From Tritrichomonas musculus (taxonomy: Eukaryota; Parabasalia; Tritrichomonadida; Tritrichomonadidae): a stretch of DNA of 64,000 nt. Made by a program: the position numbers and the translations under genes. A model generated the notes under the pieces. It made no database searches. It saw only the letters and a list, made by a program, of their open reading frames with translations, and had not been told where the DNA came from. Shown here piece after piece: positions 50,762-60,317 of the stretch. Numbering within the stretch: the stretch's first letter is position 1; each line of letters begins with the position of its first letter. The stretch lies in assembly GCA_039105265.1 (NCBI GenBank), contig JAPFFF010000001.1:2294001-2358000 (forward strand), read 5' to 3'.

Positions 50762-51721
50762 TTAACTGATAAATTCAAATATATTTCACGCAAATACAAT
50801 CAAATTGATAAGAAACAAGAAATAATCAACATTTTAGCATATCATATTAAGTCAATGAACTCAAGAAATAATTTAATAAAACAGTATAATGATATGATTT
50901 CCAAAGTTGGCAAAACACTTATTGAAAATTCTCAAATATATAAATAGATGATAGAAGAAGAAGAACAATTCATGAGTAAAAAAAAAGATTATCAAAAGCT
51001 TCATAAAGCTATTATTGATTTCATTTCTGCTAGCGTTTTAATTTCCAAACAAATTTTATTATTCTTTTCTTTGGAAGAGGAGGAGGAAGAAGAGTTTTTA
51101 GAATTAGAAGAAATTATACAAGAAAAGGATTCAGAATTATCAAATTGTTTTCTTTCATCTTTAGAAGAGCAAGATAAATATTACAATGAATTTGAAAATA
51201 ACAAAGAAAAAGAGTTAGAAAATGCAAGAAAGCATTTTCAAGAAGAACAAGATGAATATAACAAAGAAATTGAAGACTACAAAAATAAAAAAAAAATAAA
51301 TTGAGTTAATATTCGATCCAAGAAGAGAAATGCAAAAATTGAAGAAGAAAAAAATATTGAAAAAGATGAAACAAGAATCCTAATCCAAGAAGAGAAAAAA
51401 GAAAAAATTGATATCGGTAAGCAAGTTGAACAATGTAATGATATGAAAGGATTGAACGTTACAAATATTGACAATTTTATTTTTGGAACAGAAGAAGAAG
51501 ATAAAACTGAAAAAGAATATTCTCATCAGTCAAAGAAATGGCCTTTAGAACATTTTGGGGTTGCAGATCTTTGGAAGTCGTTTGATCAAACTGCTTTTAG
51601 TGAGTGTTTTTTATTAAAACATGTTGTTTTTAATCCGCCTTATTCATTGATGAATACCTCTAAATCAGATTTTGAAAAATGCAAATCACTTATTGATATA
51701 ATAATGCTATTTTTCTATTAA
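50762..51721 (+). pseudogene. Interrupted coiled-coil gene
   Basis: One frame is protein-like for about 960 bases with only two in-frame stops: a TAG just before 50948 and a TGA at 51302-51304. The parts read KQEIINILAYHIKSMNSRNN, then MIEEEEQFMSKKKDYQKLHK with an E-rich run and coiled coil to 51304, then IEEEKNIEKDETRILIQEEK and WPLEHFGVADLWKSFDQTAF, ending at 51721. The preserved frame across both stops suggests a recently dead gene. The 357-base middle part starts with ATG and could still be translated. Family not recognised. Confidence 0.5.
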
Positions 51722-51734
51722 AAAACTTTTCTTT

Positions 51735-52030
51735 TTACTGCAAAATTAAAACTAAAAAGAAATACAAAATTAAATCGGCATAAATTAAAAAGTCAGGATG
51801 AACAATGACTAACAAACTTCTTATTCCAGTAAAACAGCCATCTTCCAACTGTTCAGCACTTGCTTGTATTTCTTTTAGGGAGCCATTGGGTAGATATTCT
51901 GTAATTATCGATTGTTCCAGTTTTTCACGATTTGTTAAAGATTGGAAATTAATGCCGATATATTTGACACTTCCTGGATAATCAAGCTTGTTAGGTATCA
52001 ATGATTCATGCATAAATTGCATCAGTTCGG
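51735..52030 (-). pseudogene. Protein kinase fragment
   Basis: The frame includes YPGSVKYIGINFQSL and QSIITEYLPNGSLKEI, which correspond to the strand 4-5 and hinge region of trichomonad tyrosine-kinase-like kinases. Upstream lobe, catalytic loop and DFG are missing, and the rest drifts into unrelated hydrophobic residues. It is a broken piece about 95 codons long. Confidence 0.6.
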
Positions 52031-52279
52031 TAACTTTGAATCAGCTATCTGTATTGATATAATCTTCTTTGTTAGTTTTGCATTTAAATATAAAAATACA
52101 ATATTTTTGGTGATTTTTCAATATCATAAATTATTTTAATTTCATTACAGTGCTTTGACATGGTTATATTATGGAATTTATTATTTATTATCCAACAATT
52201 ACTGAGATATTTCATGATTATTTTTATTATATATTGAATTCAAAAAATGGCATAAAATTTTCTCAATTATTTCAAAAAT

Positions 52280-55200
52280 ATGTTTAGCAAATTGGTAAAG
52301 TTTAATCAACTTTTAAAGGACAATCGTATTCAAACTAGAAACACAAAACTTAATAAGCTCATTTATGATTATTCTTTTCTTCAAGTTTCAAAAAAAATGG
52401 AATTCTCTAAAAATTCTAAAATTTTTCAAAATTTTAAAGAATCTAAAGAAATAATAATTAAGCAATATGAGCTAAATACAGACAAAACTAACGAAAAATA
52501 TATTATTATTGGATTTCAATCGACAATACTAATTATTGATCAATCATCTTTACCATTTCTTCACAATCTTTTTTCAACGCAAACAAATATTAATATTTGC
52601 TTTATAGATAACAAAAAAAATTGCTTTGATCAGAATATCAAAATAAAATATAATCAAGATTTATTTGATGATACATTCTATGACGAAATTCGTAGTTTTA
52701 ACCACAATTTTTTGATAAATTCATTACCAGATCATCAAATAAATCGTTTCTGGTTAATCGTTGTTTCATGTATCACTGGATTTTTAATCAAACAAAGCTA
52801 TTCAAAAGTAAATAAAAACAGATTAGACTTTTTCTACCAAAAACAAAAAGATTCTAACAAACAATCACAAATAACGGAATGGAATTCAAATGAATATATT
52901 GAATTAAGAAGAATTGGAGTCGGATGCTCTTTTGGTGCCTTTTTGATCTATCATATTGAAAGAGAAGAATTATTTGTTATTAAAAAGCCGCTTATTTTTT
53001 CTGAAAAAGAAAAATTAATTGAAAGAGAAACATATAATTATAAGCATATAAAACATCCTCTCATACCTAAATTGTATGGTTATACCCAAAAAGATAAATT
53101 CTTGATTATTGAATACATAAATGGTCGAACATTAAATGCCAAAATAAATAGCTTTACTGAAAAAGATAAGATAACAATAATATTTGAGTTGATGATGGCT
53201 ATTCAATACATTCATAAAAATGGTTTTATTTTAAGAGATTTTAAAACAGATAATATTTGTATTGATAATAATAAAACTGCAATTATAATTGATTTTGATA
53301 GAGTTGTTGAAGCATCATATTTAATGAATGATCAATTTACAAATGATTTTTCTTCTTCATATATTGCTCCTGAAGTCAATTCAGGGAATTATTCTAATAA
53401 ATGCGATATTTATTCACTTGGTAAAGTAATACTTTTTATTATGAAAATTAATTCTCATGAAAATAATGAAGAAATGTATATCAAGTTTTGTAAAATGAAG
53501 CAAATATACGATGAATGTATTGATGAAGATCCAGGAAAACGTCCTACAATATCAAAATTATTGTTTGAATTTTATCTTGTTTATCATTCTGATCTACAAA
53601 TAACAATGTTTCAAAATCATCCTCAATTGAAATCATTTTTGAATGAAATTTATGACGGATTCCCGGTTGAAGCCAGCAAGATAATAGATTTTTATAATTT
53701 ATTATCAATACAAAATATTGCTGAAGCTCAATTTAAACTTGGAAATATTTTTTATAAAGGAGAATTTGTTAAACAAGACATAAACAAAGCACTGTATTAT
53801 TTTATTCTTGCTTCAAATCAAAATTATTTGGAATCACAAATGCATCTTGGAGCAATTTATTATGAAGGCCGAGTTGTACCAAGAGATATAAATAAAAGTA
53901 TTTATTATTTCACTCTTGCAGCTAATCAAAATGATCCAATTTCTGCATTTAATGTTGGTCTATTTTATCATAGTGGAGAGTTTATATCTCAAGATATAGA
54001 CAAGTCTATTTATTATTATTCAATTGCAGCAAAGCAAAATCATGCACAATCTCAATTTAATCTTGGTTTAATTTATGAAGAAGTAAAAGGAGATATTCAA
54101 AAAGCAATTTATTATTATACACTTGCTGCTAATCAAAATAAATGTGAAGCTCAATATAATTTAGGTGTTATTTATCATGAAGGAAAATTTGTTGAACGGG
54201 ATATAAATAAAGCAATTCGTTTTTATTTGCTTGCAGCCAAACAAAATTATTCAGATGCATATTTAAATCTTGGTGTTATTTATTCTGATGGAAAATATGT
54301 GAATACAAATATTAACAAGACAATTGAATATTATGTTCTTGCAATAAATCAAGGTAATTCAAAAGCTGCTTATAATCTTGGTAATATTTATTATGAGGGG
54401 AAGGATGTTCAAATAAATATTACAAAAGCAATTCATTATTATTCGATTGCTGCAGAACAGAATCATTCAATTGCATTATTAAACCTGGGATTTATCTATT
54501 TTAAAGGGAAACACATAGCTCAAGACATTAAAAAAGCAATTCATTATTTTACACTCTCAGCAAATTTAAATAATTCACAAGCTCAATTCAACCTTGGTCA
54601 AATTTATGAAGAAGGAAAATATATTAAAAAAGATATGAATAAAGCTATTCATTATTATATTTTGGCATCTAATCAAAATTTTATGCAAGCACAACACAAT
54701 CTCGGTGTCATTTATAATAAAGGAGAATATGTTAAGCGAGACATTAATAAATCATTTTATTATTATTCACTTGCTGCTGCCCAAAATGATCCTGATGCTT
54801 TGTATAACATAGGTATTTTTTATTATGGCGGAGAATATCATATTCATGATGTAAATGAAGCAATTCGTTTTTTCAAACTAGCTGCTAATCTTAATCATAG
54901 AAGTGCTCAATATAATCTTGGCATGTTTTATCTCAAAGGAGAAATTGTTAAAAGTGATTTAAACAATGCTATTTATTATTTGTCACTTGCTGCAAATCAA
55001 GGCCATAATAGGGCCCAATATAATCTTGGTAATATATATTATAGGGATGAAAATAATATATATGATATTAACAAATCTATTCATTATTTGTCTTTGGCTT
55101 CTAAAAACGATAATATGTATGCTGCCTTTATACTTGGTTTGATTTATTTTGATAACCAAAAAATTCCTCGTGATATTGACAAATCAATATATTATTTTAC

Positions 55201-56413
55201 ACTAAGTGCAAATTTGAATTATCCTGATGCTCAATATAATCTTGGCACTATTTATTATGAAGGAAATTATGTTACACGTGATATGGACAAAGCAATTTAT
55301 TATTTTTCGCAGGCAGCAGAACAAAACTTTCTTAATGCACAATATAATCTTGGTGTCATTTATTATAAAGGACAATATATTAAGCAAGATGTTAACAAAG
55401 CAATTTATTATTTTTCACAGGCAGCAGAACAAAATAATTCTAAATCTCAGTATAATCTTGGTTATATTTATTATAAAGGTGAGTTTGTTGAAAGAGATAT
55501 AGTCAAAGCAATGAAATACTTTACCCTTTCAGCAAATCAAAATAACAAATGTGCTCAATTTGCTCTTGGTATAATATATTTCAATGGAGAATGTGGCAAT
55601 TATGATATTAATAAATCTATACATTATTTTCAACTTGCTGCAGATCATAATGATTCAGATGCTCAATTTGTACTTGGTTTATTTTATATAGCTGGTACAT
55701 ATCTTCATCAAAATATTAAAAAAGGAATTTATTACTTAACTTTGTCATCGATAAATAGAAGTATTAATGCTCATTTTGCGTTAGGTTTTTTATATCATGA
55801 AGGAAAATATGTCAAACGCGATATTGAACAATCAATAAAATATTATAAAGAAGCATCATCTTTTAATCATCAATATGCAAAGAATAATCTTGGAATTATT
55901 TTCAAAAATGGAATTGAAGGGCATGGTCAAAATATAGGATCAGCTATTGAATACTTTAAAGAAGCCATTAAACAAAAGAATGATGAATTATCAATGTACA
56001 ATTTAGCTCATTTATATTTATATAATGAAAATATTGATGCTGCAATTGAATTGCTTAGTAAATCATTAAATCGCGGTTTTTTGCCATCTAAGCCATTATT
56101 ATGTCTAGCATTAATTATTAAATTTAACAATAACTTAGAAAGCATTGAAAAAGAGATTTGCAATATATTTGAATCAGAAACATTGGCATTGTCAATCATT
56201 AAAATGATAGAAACTCAAAAATTAATTATAAAATCGAATTTCAATGAAAAATATCAGTATAATAAGAAGGTTGATTATTTATATAATATTTTTTATGAGT
56301 ATATAACATCAAAATCAATTACAAACATCGAAACAATTCACAGACAGTTTTTAAACATAAAAATAAAAGACATATCTGCTTCTTTTTATGAAGGATTTGG
56401 AATAACTATTTGA
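52280..56413 (+). CDS. Protein kinase with about 20 Sel1 repeats
   Basis: 1377 residues from ATG. The kinase domain lies at about 205-433: IGVGCSFGAF glycine loop, lysine in FVIKKP, catalytic loop LRDFKTDNICID (HRD to LRD), DFD instead of DFG, and APEVN. Key Lys and both Asp are kept, so activity is possible but atypical. From about 470 to 1230 there are roughly 20 Sel1 repeats of 36 residues (A-x-x-N-LG-x-I-YY-x-G-x-x-V-x-x-D-I-x-K-A-I-x-YY), far more than in the 1321-residue kinase. It ends SFYEGFGITI, sharing the FYEG tail. It is probably a cytosolic signalling scaffold. A kinase fragment of opposite strand lies just upstream. Confidence 0.88.
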   Translation: MFSKLVKFNQLLKDNRIQTRNTKLNKLIYDYSFLQVSKKMEFSKNSKIFQNFKESKEIIIKQYELNTDKTNEKYIIIGFQSTILIIDQSSLPFLHNLFSTQTNINICFIDNKKNCFDQNIKIKYNQDLFDDTFYDEIRSFNHNFLINSLPDHQINRFWLIVVSCITGFLIKQSYSKVNKNRLDFFYQKQKDSNKQSQITEWNSNEYIELRRIGVGCSFGAFLIYHIEREELFVIKKPLIFSEKEKLIERETYNYKHIKHPLIPKLYGYTQKDKFLIIEYINGRTLNAKINSFTEKDKITIIFELMMAIQYIHKNGFILRDFKTDNICIDNNKTAIIIDFDRVVEASYLMNDQFTNDFSSSYIAPEVNSGNYSNKCDIYSLGKVILFIMKINSHENNEEMYIKFCKMKQIYDECIDEDPGKRPTISKLLFEFYLVYHSDLQITMFQNHPQLKSFLNEIYDGFPVEASKIIDFYNLLSIQNIAEAQFKLGNIFYKGEFVKQDINKALYYFILASNQNYLESQMHLGAIYYEGRVVPRDINKSIYYFTLAANQNDPISAFNVGLFYHSGEFISQDIDKSIYYYSIAAKQNHAQSQFNLGLIYEEVKGDIQKAIYYYTLAANQNKCEAQYNLGVIYHEGKFVERDINKAIRFYLLAAKQNYSDAYLNLGVIYSDGKYVNTNINKTIEYYVLAINQGNSKAAYNLGNIYYEGKDVQINITKAIHYYSIAAEQNHSIALLNLGFIYFKGKHIAQDIKKAIHYFTLSANLNNSQAQFNLGQIYEEGKYIKKDMNKAIHYYILASNQNFMQAQHNLGVIYNKGEYVKRDINKSFYYYSLAAAQNDPDALYNIGIFYYGGEYHIHDVNEAIRFFKLAANLNHRSAQYNLGMFYLKGEIVKSDLNNAIYYLSLAANQGHNRAQYNLGNIYYRDENNIYDINKSIHYLSLASKNDNMYAAFILGLIYFDNQKIPRDIDKSIYYFTLSANLNYPDAQYNLGTIYYEGNYVTRDMDKAIYYFSQAAEQNFLNAQYNLGVIYYKGQYIKQDVNKAIYYFSQAAEQNNSKSQYNLGYIYYKGEFVERDIVKAMKYFTLSANQNNKCAQFALGIIYFNGECGNYDINKSIHYFQLAADHNDSDAQFVLGLFYIAGTYLHQNIKKGIYYLTLSSINRSINAHFALGFLYHEGKYVKRDIEQSIKYYKEASSFNHQYAKNNLGIIFKNGIEGHGQNIGSAIEYFKEAIKQKNDELSMYNLAHLYLYNENIDAAIELLSKSLNRGFLPSKPLLCLALIIKFNNNLESIEKEICNIFESETLALSIIKMIETQKLIIKSNFNEKYQYNKKVDYLYNIFYEYITSKSITNIETIHRQFLNIKIKDISASFYEGFGITI

Positions 56414-56891
56414 TATTCATTAATATCAACTAAAATTGTCAAATTCAGCACTTTAAAATACCTTCATAATATGTTGAATTATTTTTTTTGTCAAAATAAG
56501 TCAAAATGCAGAATGATGTTCTCTTAGCTTGTATTGAAATAGGAATGGTATATTGATGATGTTCACTTGATACATATTACTTTTAATTATTTAATAAATA
56601 TTTATAAATATTTATTTGGGTTCTAAAAGAGAGAAAATTTAGTTACTCTCCAACATTATTAAAATTTTATTATTGAATGGTTTATTTTTTATTTTATTAA
56701 AATTTTAAAACACAAATATTTTTACTCCTAGTGACTAATATAATTTAAAATCATATCATAATTGAGAAGGATATATATATATATATATATATTATTTTAT
56801 AATTTAATAATAATGAAATCAACCAGCTCTCGCACCTCTTACTTTTTTGTCATATTTTTTAAATTTTTAAAATTTTAATTGAAAAAATTGA
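56414..56891. other. Intergenic spacer with TA microsatellite
   Basis: AT-rich; a (TA)n run lies at about 56770-56792. No gene or RNA is seen. Confidence 0.55.
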
Positions 56892-56901
56892 ATGGAAATA
56901 T

Positions 56902-56907
56902 TCATTT
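56902..56907 (+). promoter_or_regulatory. Initiator-like element TCATTT deciding a start codon
   Basis: TCATTT with its A at 56904 lies 12 bases before the ATG at 56916 but downstream of an earlier in-frame ATG at 56892. If transcription starts here, only the 56916 start can be used, which is also the one that matches the paralogues. Confidence 0.5.
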
Positions 56908-56915
56908 TACCAAAA

Positions 56916-58943
56916 ATGAGTAAAAAATTATTTATCTTATCATCTGCAGGATTAAAAAATTTAGTAACAAATCAAAATTATGGAGATGACTTTAAATTTG
57001 TTTTTGGAGAGCACGAGATCCCAATGAAAAATTTATTCGCAGAATTTGTTTCCCCATATGTTTCACAAATTCGCCAATCAGATCCAACAATTAATTCTAT
57101 TCGTTTTTGTAACAAAAATTCGACCAATCAGTCCCAAACAAATTATTTATCTCAAATGAGCGATGAAGTATTTGCTCTTTTTGAATCAATCAGTAAAGGT
57201 GAAAAAATTGAAATCGATGATAAGCAATGTTTCCAGCTTCAAATCCTCTCAATTCTTATAAAAAATGAAGAAATGTTCATGAAACTAGACGAGCTTTTTG
57301 AAAAAGAAGACGATGAGAATTCTGAGAAAAAAATCAATAAAGAACTGAAGTTTCTTTCATTTCTTGAAATTTGTTCAGAATCAACTGAAGTGTGGAATCG
57401 AAGCAAATCGATTGAATACATTGCATCACATTTATATTCAATTGATGCCGATAAAATAATTGACCTTCCAAAAGCGGTTTTTTATTCAATTTTAAAGAAC
57501 GATAAACTGACAATTGACAGCGAAGACTGGCTTCTCAACTTGATTGATGAATTCATTGCAAAAGAAGAAAAAAAGAAAATTGATTGTTCGTCCGATGACG
57601 GTTTGAGTGAAATTGATTTCTATGAAGAGGTCAACTTCGACTTTTTGAGTGATGAAAAATTCAGAGAATTCATTGAAAAAGTTGATCCAAATGAATTGAC
57701 ATCACCACTGTGGAGCAAAATCAAGAAATGCTTTTCCATTTACAAGAAAGATCCACCGCCAAAACCACCAATTAAAAGGGACGGAAACGGTTTCTATCGT
57801 CAAAAAGGTGAAAATAAACGATACGCACAAAACATTGTTGCTTGCGGATATGACAAATATCGTCAGATTGGTGAAAGCCCAAACAATAAAGATGTCGATG
57901 GAGATCCCATCATCCACCCTCCTCAGAATTTGTCGTTGGATCCATCGTCGCTTCTGTCTTACTCAGCTTATTTTAAGCACTCTGTTGTTGTAACTCGCTC
58001 TGGTTCACTGTGTGGAATTGGCTACAACTGTGATGGCCAAATCTGCAGCTTGCTAGAGCAAAAAGAAATCAGTCAATTTACAGAGTTTTCAATGAAGGAT
58101 AGCAACGGCAAACAGCTCGCTCCTGTTTCGGCTCTTTGCACTTATTATGGCACTCTTTACATGTTCTCAAAAAGCTCCGGCAGCGGAAGGCAGCTCGTCC
58201 TCTGCGACTGTGAAATAAACAAAGGCACCCCAGTTTTTCTTGACATCGGAAACCACGAGCCAGTGTCACTTTTTGGCGGTTATTCGCATTCTGCTGCAAT
58301 CTGCACTGAAGGTGAAGTGATATTCATCAACCGTGAAACAGTCAAAAATTCGCCCTCGTCTCCAATTTCAGCGTCTTCTCTTCCAGGAGGCGAGAAGGCA
58401 TCGATGGTTGCTTGCTGTAAAGGATCAATTTTTGCGCTGAGCTCGAGTGGGCGGTTATTCGCATCAGTTCTTGAGTCAGGAAGTTGCGTCCTCAATTTTT
58501 CAGAGGTTTCAGAACTGTCAGGCCAAAAAATCATCTGGTTGTCTGGAACGAGCGGCCACTGCCTCGCAGTCAACAGTGAAGGCCGCGTCTTTGGGCGTGG
58601 ATATAACCGTCGTGGCCAGCTCGGTGCTGGTAAAGGAATAAGTGATGTTCCCTCGTTCACGGAGATTTCGTCGCTTATTGACCACAAAATCAGGGCTGCC
58701 TACGCCGGATGTGGCATTTCACTTTTTGAGACGCATGAAGGGAAAATTCTTGCCTGTGGATCCAACGGTTCTGGACAACTCTTCCTCAGCAGTGGTCCAA
58801 ACAAAGAAGACGTTTATTCACCAACAGAAACAACGATCGCAAGCGGTGCCACGTTCTGCGTTGCAGGAAACTACATCACCGCTCTTTTCATTGGAGGAGA
58901 TCCGCCGCCAAACATGCCAAACACGCCAGTCAAGCATCATTAA
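56916..58943 (+). CDS. BTB-like protein with C-terminal RCC1 repeats
   Basis: 675 residues. ATG 56916 is preferred over the in-frame ATG at 56892 because it gives MSKKLFILSSAGLKN like the paralogues and follows an initiator-like TCATTT. The first 270 residues are the same BTB-like and helical module as in the F5/8C genes (FKFVFGEHEI, FAEFVSPYVS). Residues about 300-660 form RCC1-type beta-propeller blades: SVVVTRSGSLCGIGYNCDGQ, AAICTEGEVIF, VNSEGRVFGRGYNRRGQLG and HEGKILACGSNGSGQL. RCC1 propellers act as guanine exchange or protein and chromatin binding platforms; which applies is unknown. The propeller part is visibly richer in GC than the N-terminal part. Confidence 0.87.
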   Translation: MSKKLFILSSAGLKNLVTNQNYGDDFKFVFGEHEIPMKNLFAEFVSPYVSQIRQSDPTINSIRFCNKNSTNQSQTNYLSQMSDEVFALFESISKGEKIEIDDKQCFQLQILSILIKNEEMFMKLDELFEKEDDENSEKKINKELKFLSFLEICSESTEVWNRSKSIEYIASHLYSIDADKIIDLPKAVFYSILKNDKLTIDSEDWLLNLIDEFIAKEEKKKIDCSSDDGLSEIDFYEEVNFDFLSDEKFREFIEKVDPNELTSPLWSKIKKCFSIYKKDPPPKPPIKRDGNGFYRQKGENKRYAQNIVACGYDKYRQIGESPNNKDVDGDPIIHPPQNLSLDPSSLLSYSAYFKHSVVVTRSGSLCGIGYNCDGQICSLLEQKEISQFTEFSMKDSNGKQLAPVSALCTYYGTLYMFSKSSGSGRQLVLCDCEINKGTPVFLDIGNHEPVSLFGGYSHSAAICTEGEVIFINRETVKNSPSSPISASSLPGGEKASMVACCKGSIFALSSSGRLFASVLESGSCVLNFSEVSELSGQKIIWLSGTSGHCLAVNSEGRVFGRGYNRRGQLGAGKGISDVPSFTEISSLIDHKIRAAYAGCGISLFETHEGKILACGSNGSGQLFLSSGPNKEDVYSPTETTIASGATFCVAGNYITALFIGGDPPPNMPNTPVKHH

Positions 58944-60317
58944 TAGAAATAATTGTATAGTGTAGAACAAAAAAAAAATTAAGGGACAAAAACAACTTAA
59001 TTTGCTCTAGAAATATATTTTTGCCCTGAAAATTTGTAAAAGTATTCTTCATTATCTAATAATAAAAAAATATTATTTTCTTTGATTTTTTAAATATTTA
59101 GGCTTGTTAAGTCTCGTGAATCGATATCAATTATCTGCCATTTTTTCTGATACCAATAGAAATCTTAAAATTCATTATTTTTTCGTTCTTATTTTAACAA
59201 TACGCCAACGTTGAAATCTTAAAATCCATTTAAAAAACAATTTATTAAATATTAAATATGTTTTGCAGATTTTTATCCCAAAAAAAGATAAGAATCAGAG
59301 TTTTTTTGATAATCGCAAATAATAATGACTTTTAAAAAATTCTATCCCGTTTAAAGTTAGTTTCATAATTTCTATGTTTTTAAGAATAATATCAATAATG
59401 TAATGAATTATTTGTAAATCAATAAATATCTATGAAGATAATAAAATTTTTTATCCATTAAAAAAATTGATTTCACTGAAAATAATAAAACACATTTTTT
59501 TAATTTTTATTTGGATTTTTGATTATTTTATCTGACAACAATTATTAGCATCATGTGTCAATTAATAATTCAACTTTTAATTCCATTTTAATCAATTTAT
59601 TATGGAGATAATGGCAAAAAATATGTTTTGCTTTTTGTAAAAATAACAACAGGCCTAATTAAGTAATTAAACTAATTATCATTAAAACAAAATATATAAT
59701 ACATAAAAAATAATATTATTAAATGAAAATTTAAAACACTTCAATATTCTAGAAAATAAATCTATAATATTAAATATGTATTATATATTTTTTCCATAAA
59801 TGCAAAAGGTTTCAATACCCTCTTCGAATTTCAGGTTTTATTTGGTGATTTTAATAAATTTTCTTATCCATTTGATAATCTTAAAAACAGTCATTGAAGC
59901 AAATTAAAAGTTGTATAGTGTATACACTATATCATTTTTTCGATTGAATTAAGAGCTGTAACTTTTTCTAATACCTATTTTTTTTTATTTATATATGATT
60001 TCTTTTCATTTTTTGATTTAAATAATAAAACATAATTTTTTTAATGATTATATAATTTTTTACATTCGTCAAAATCTTTCTTTTAATTTTTGAAAAGTTA
60101 AAATTTTACTCACAATATTGACTTTTTGAGATAAATATTTCAGAATTTTAATAAAAGCATTTTGAAAAGCATGCCCTTTTTACAAACGGGTACTTCAACG
60201 AGCTCAAAAAATGAAAATTATATATATATATTTGTTGACTTAAATAACAGAATTTCAATATTTTTTTGAATAGGTTTCAAAAAAAATTTTTAAATGAGTA
60301 TTCTTTTTGCAATAAAA
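58944..60317. other. Intergenic spacer between convergent RCC1 genes
   Basis: 1.37 kb of AT-rich DNA without a supported gene. Its one clear structure is a perfect 18-bp palindrome, TATAGTGTATACACTATA, at 59914-59931. Confidence 0.55.
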
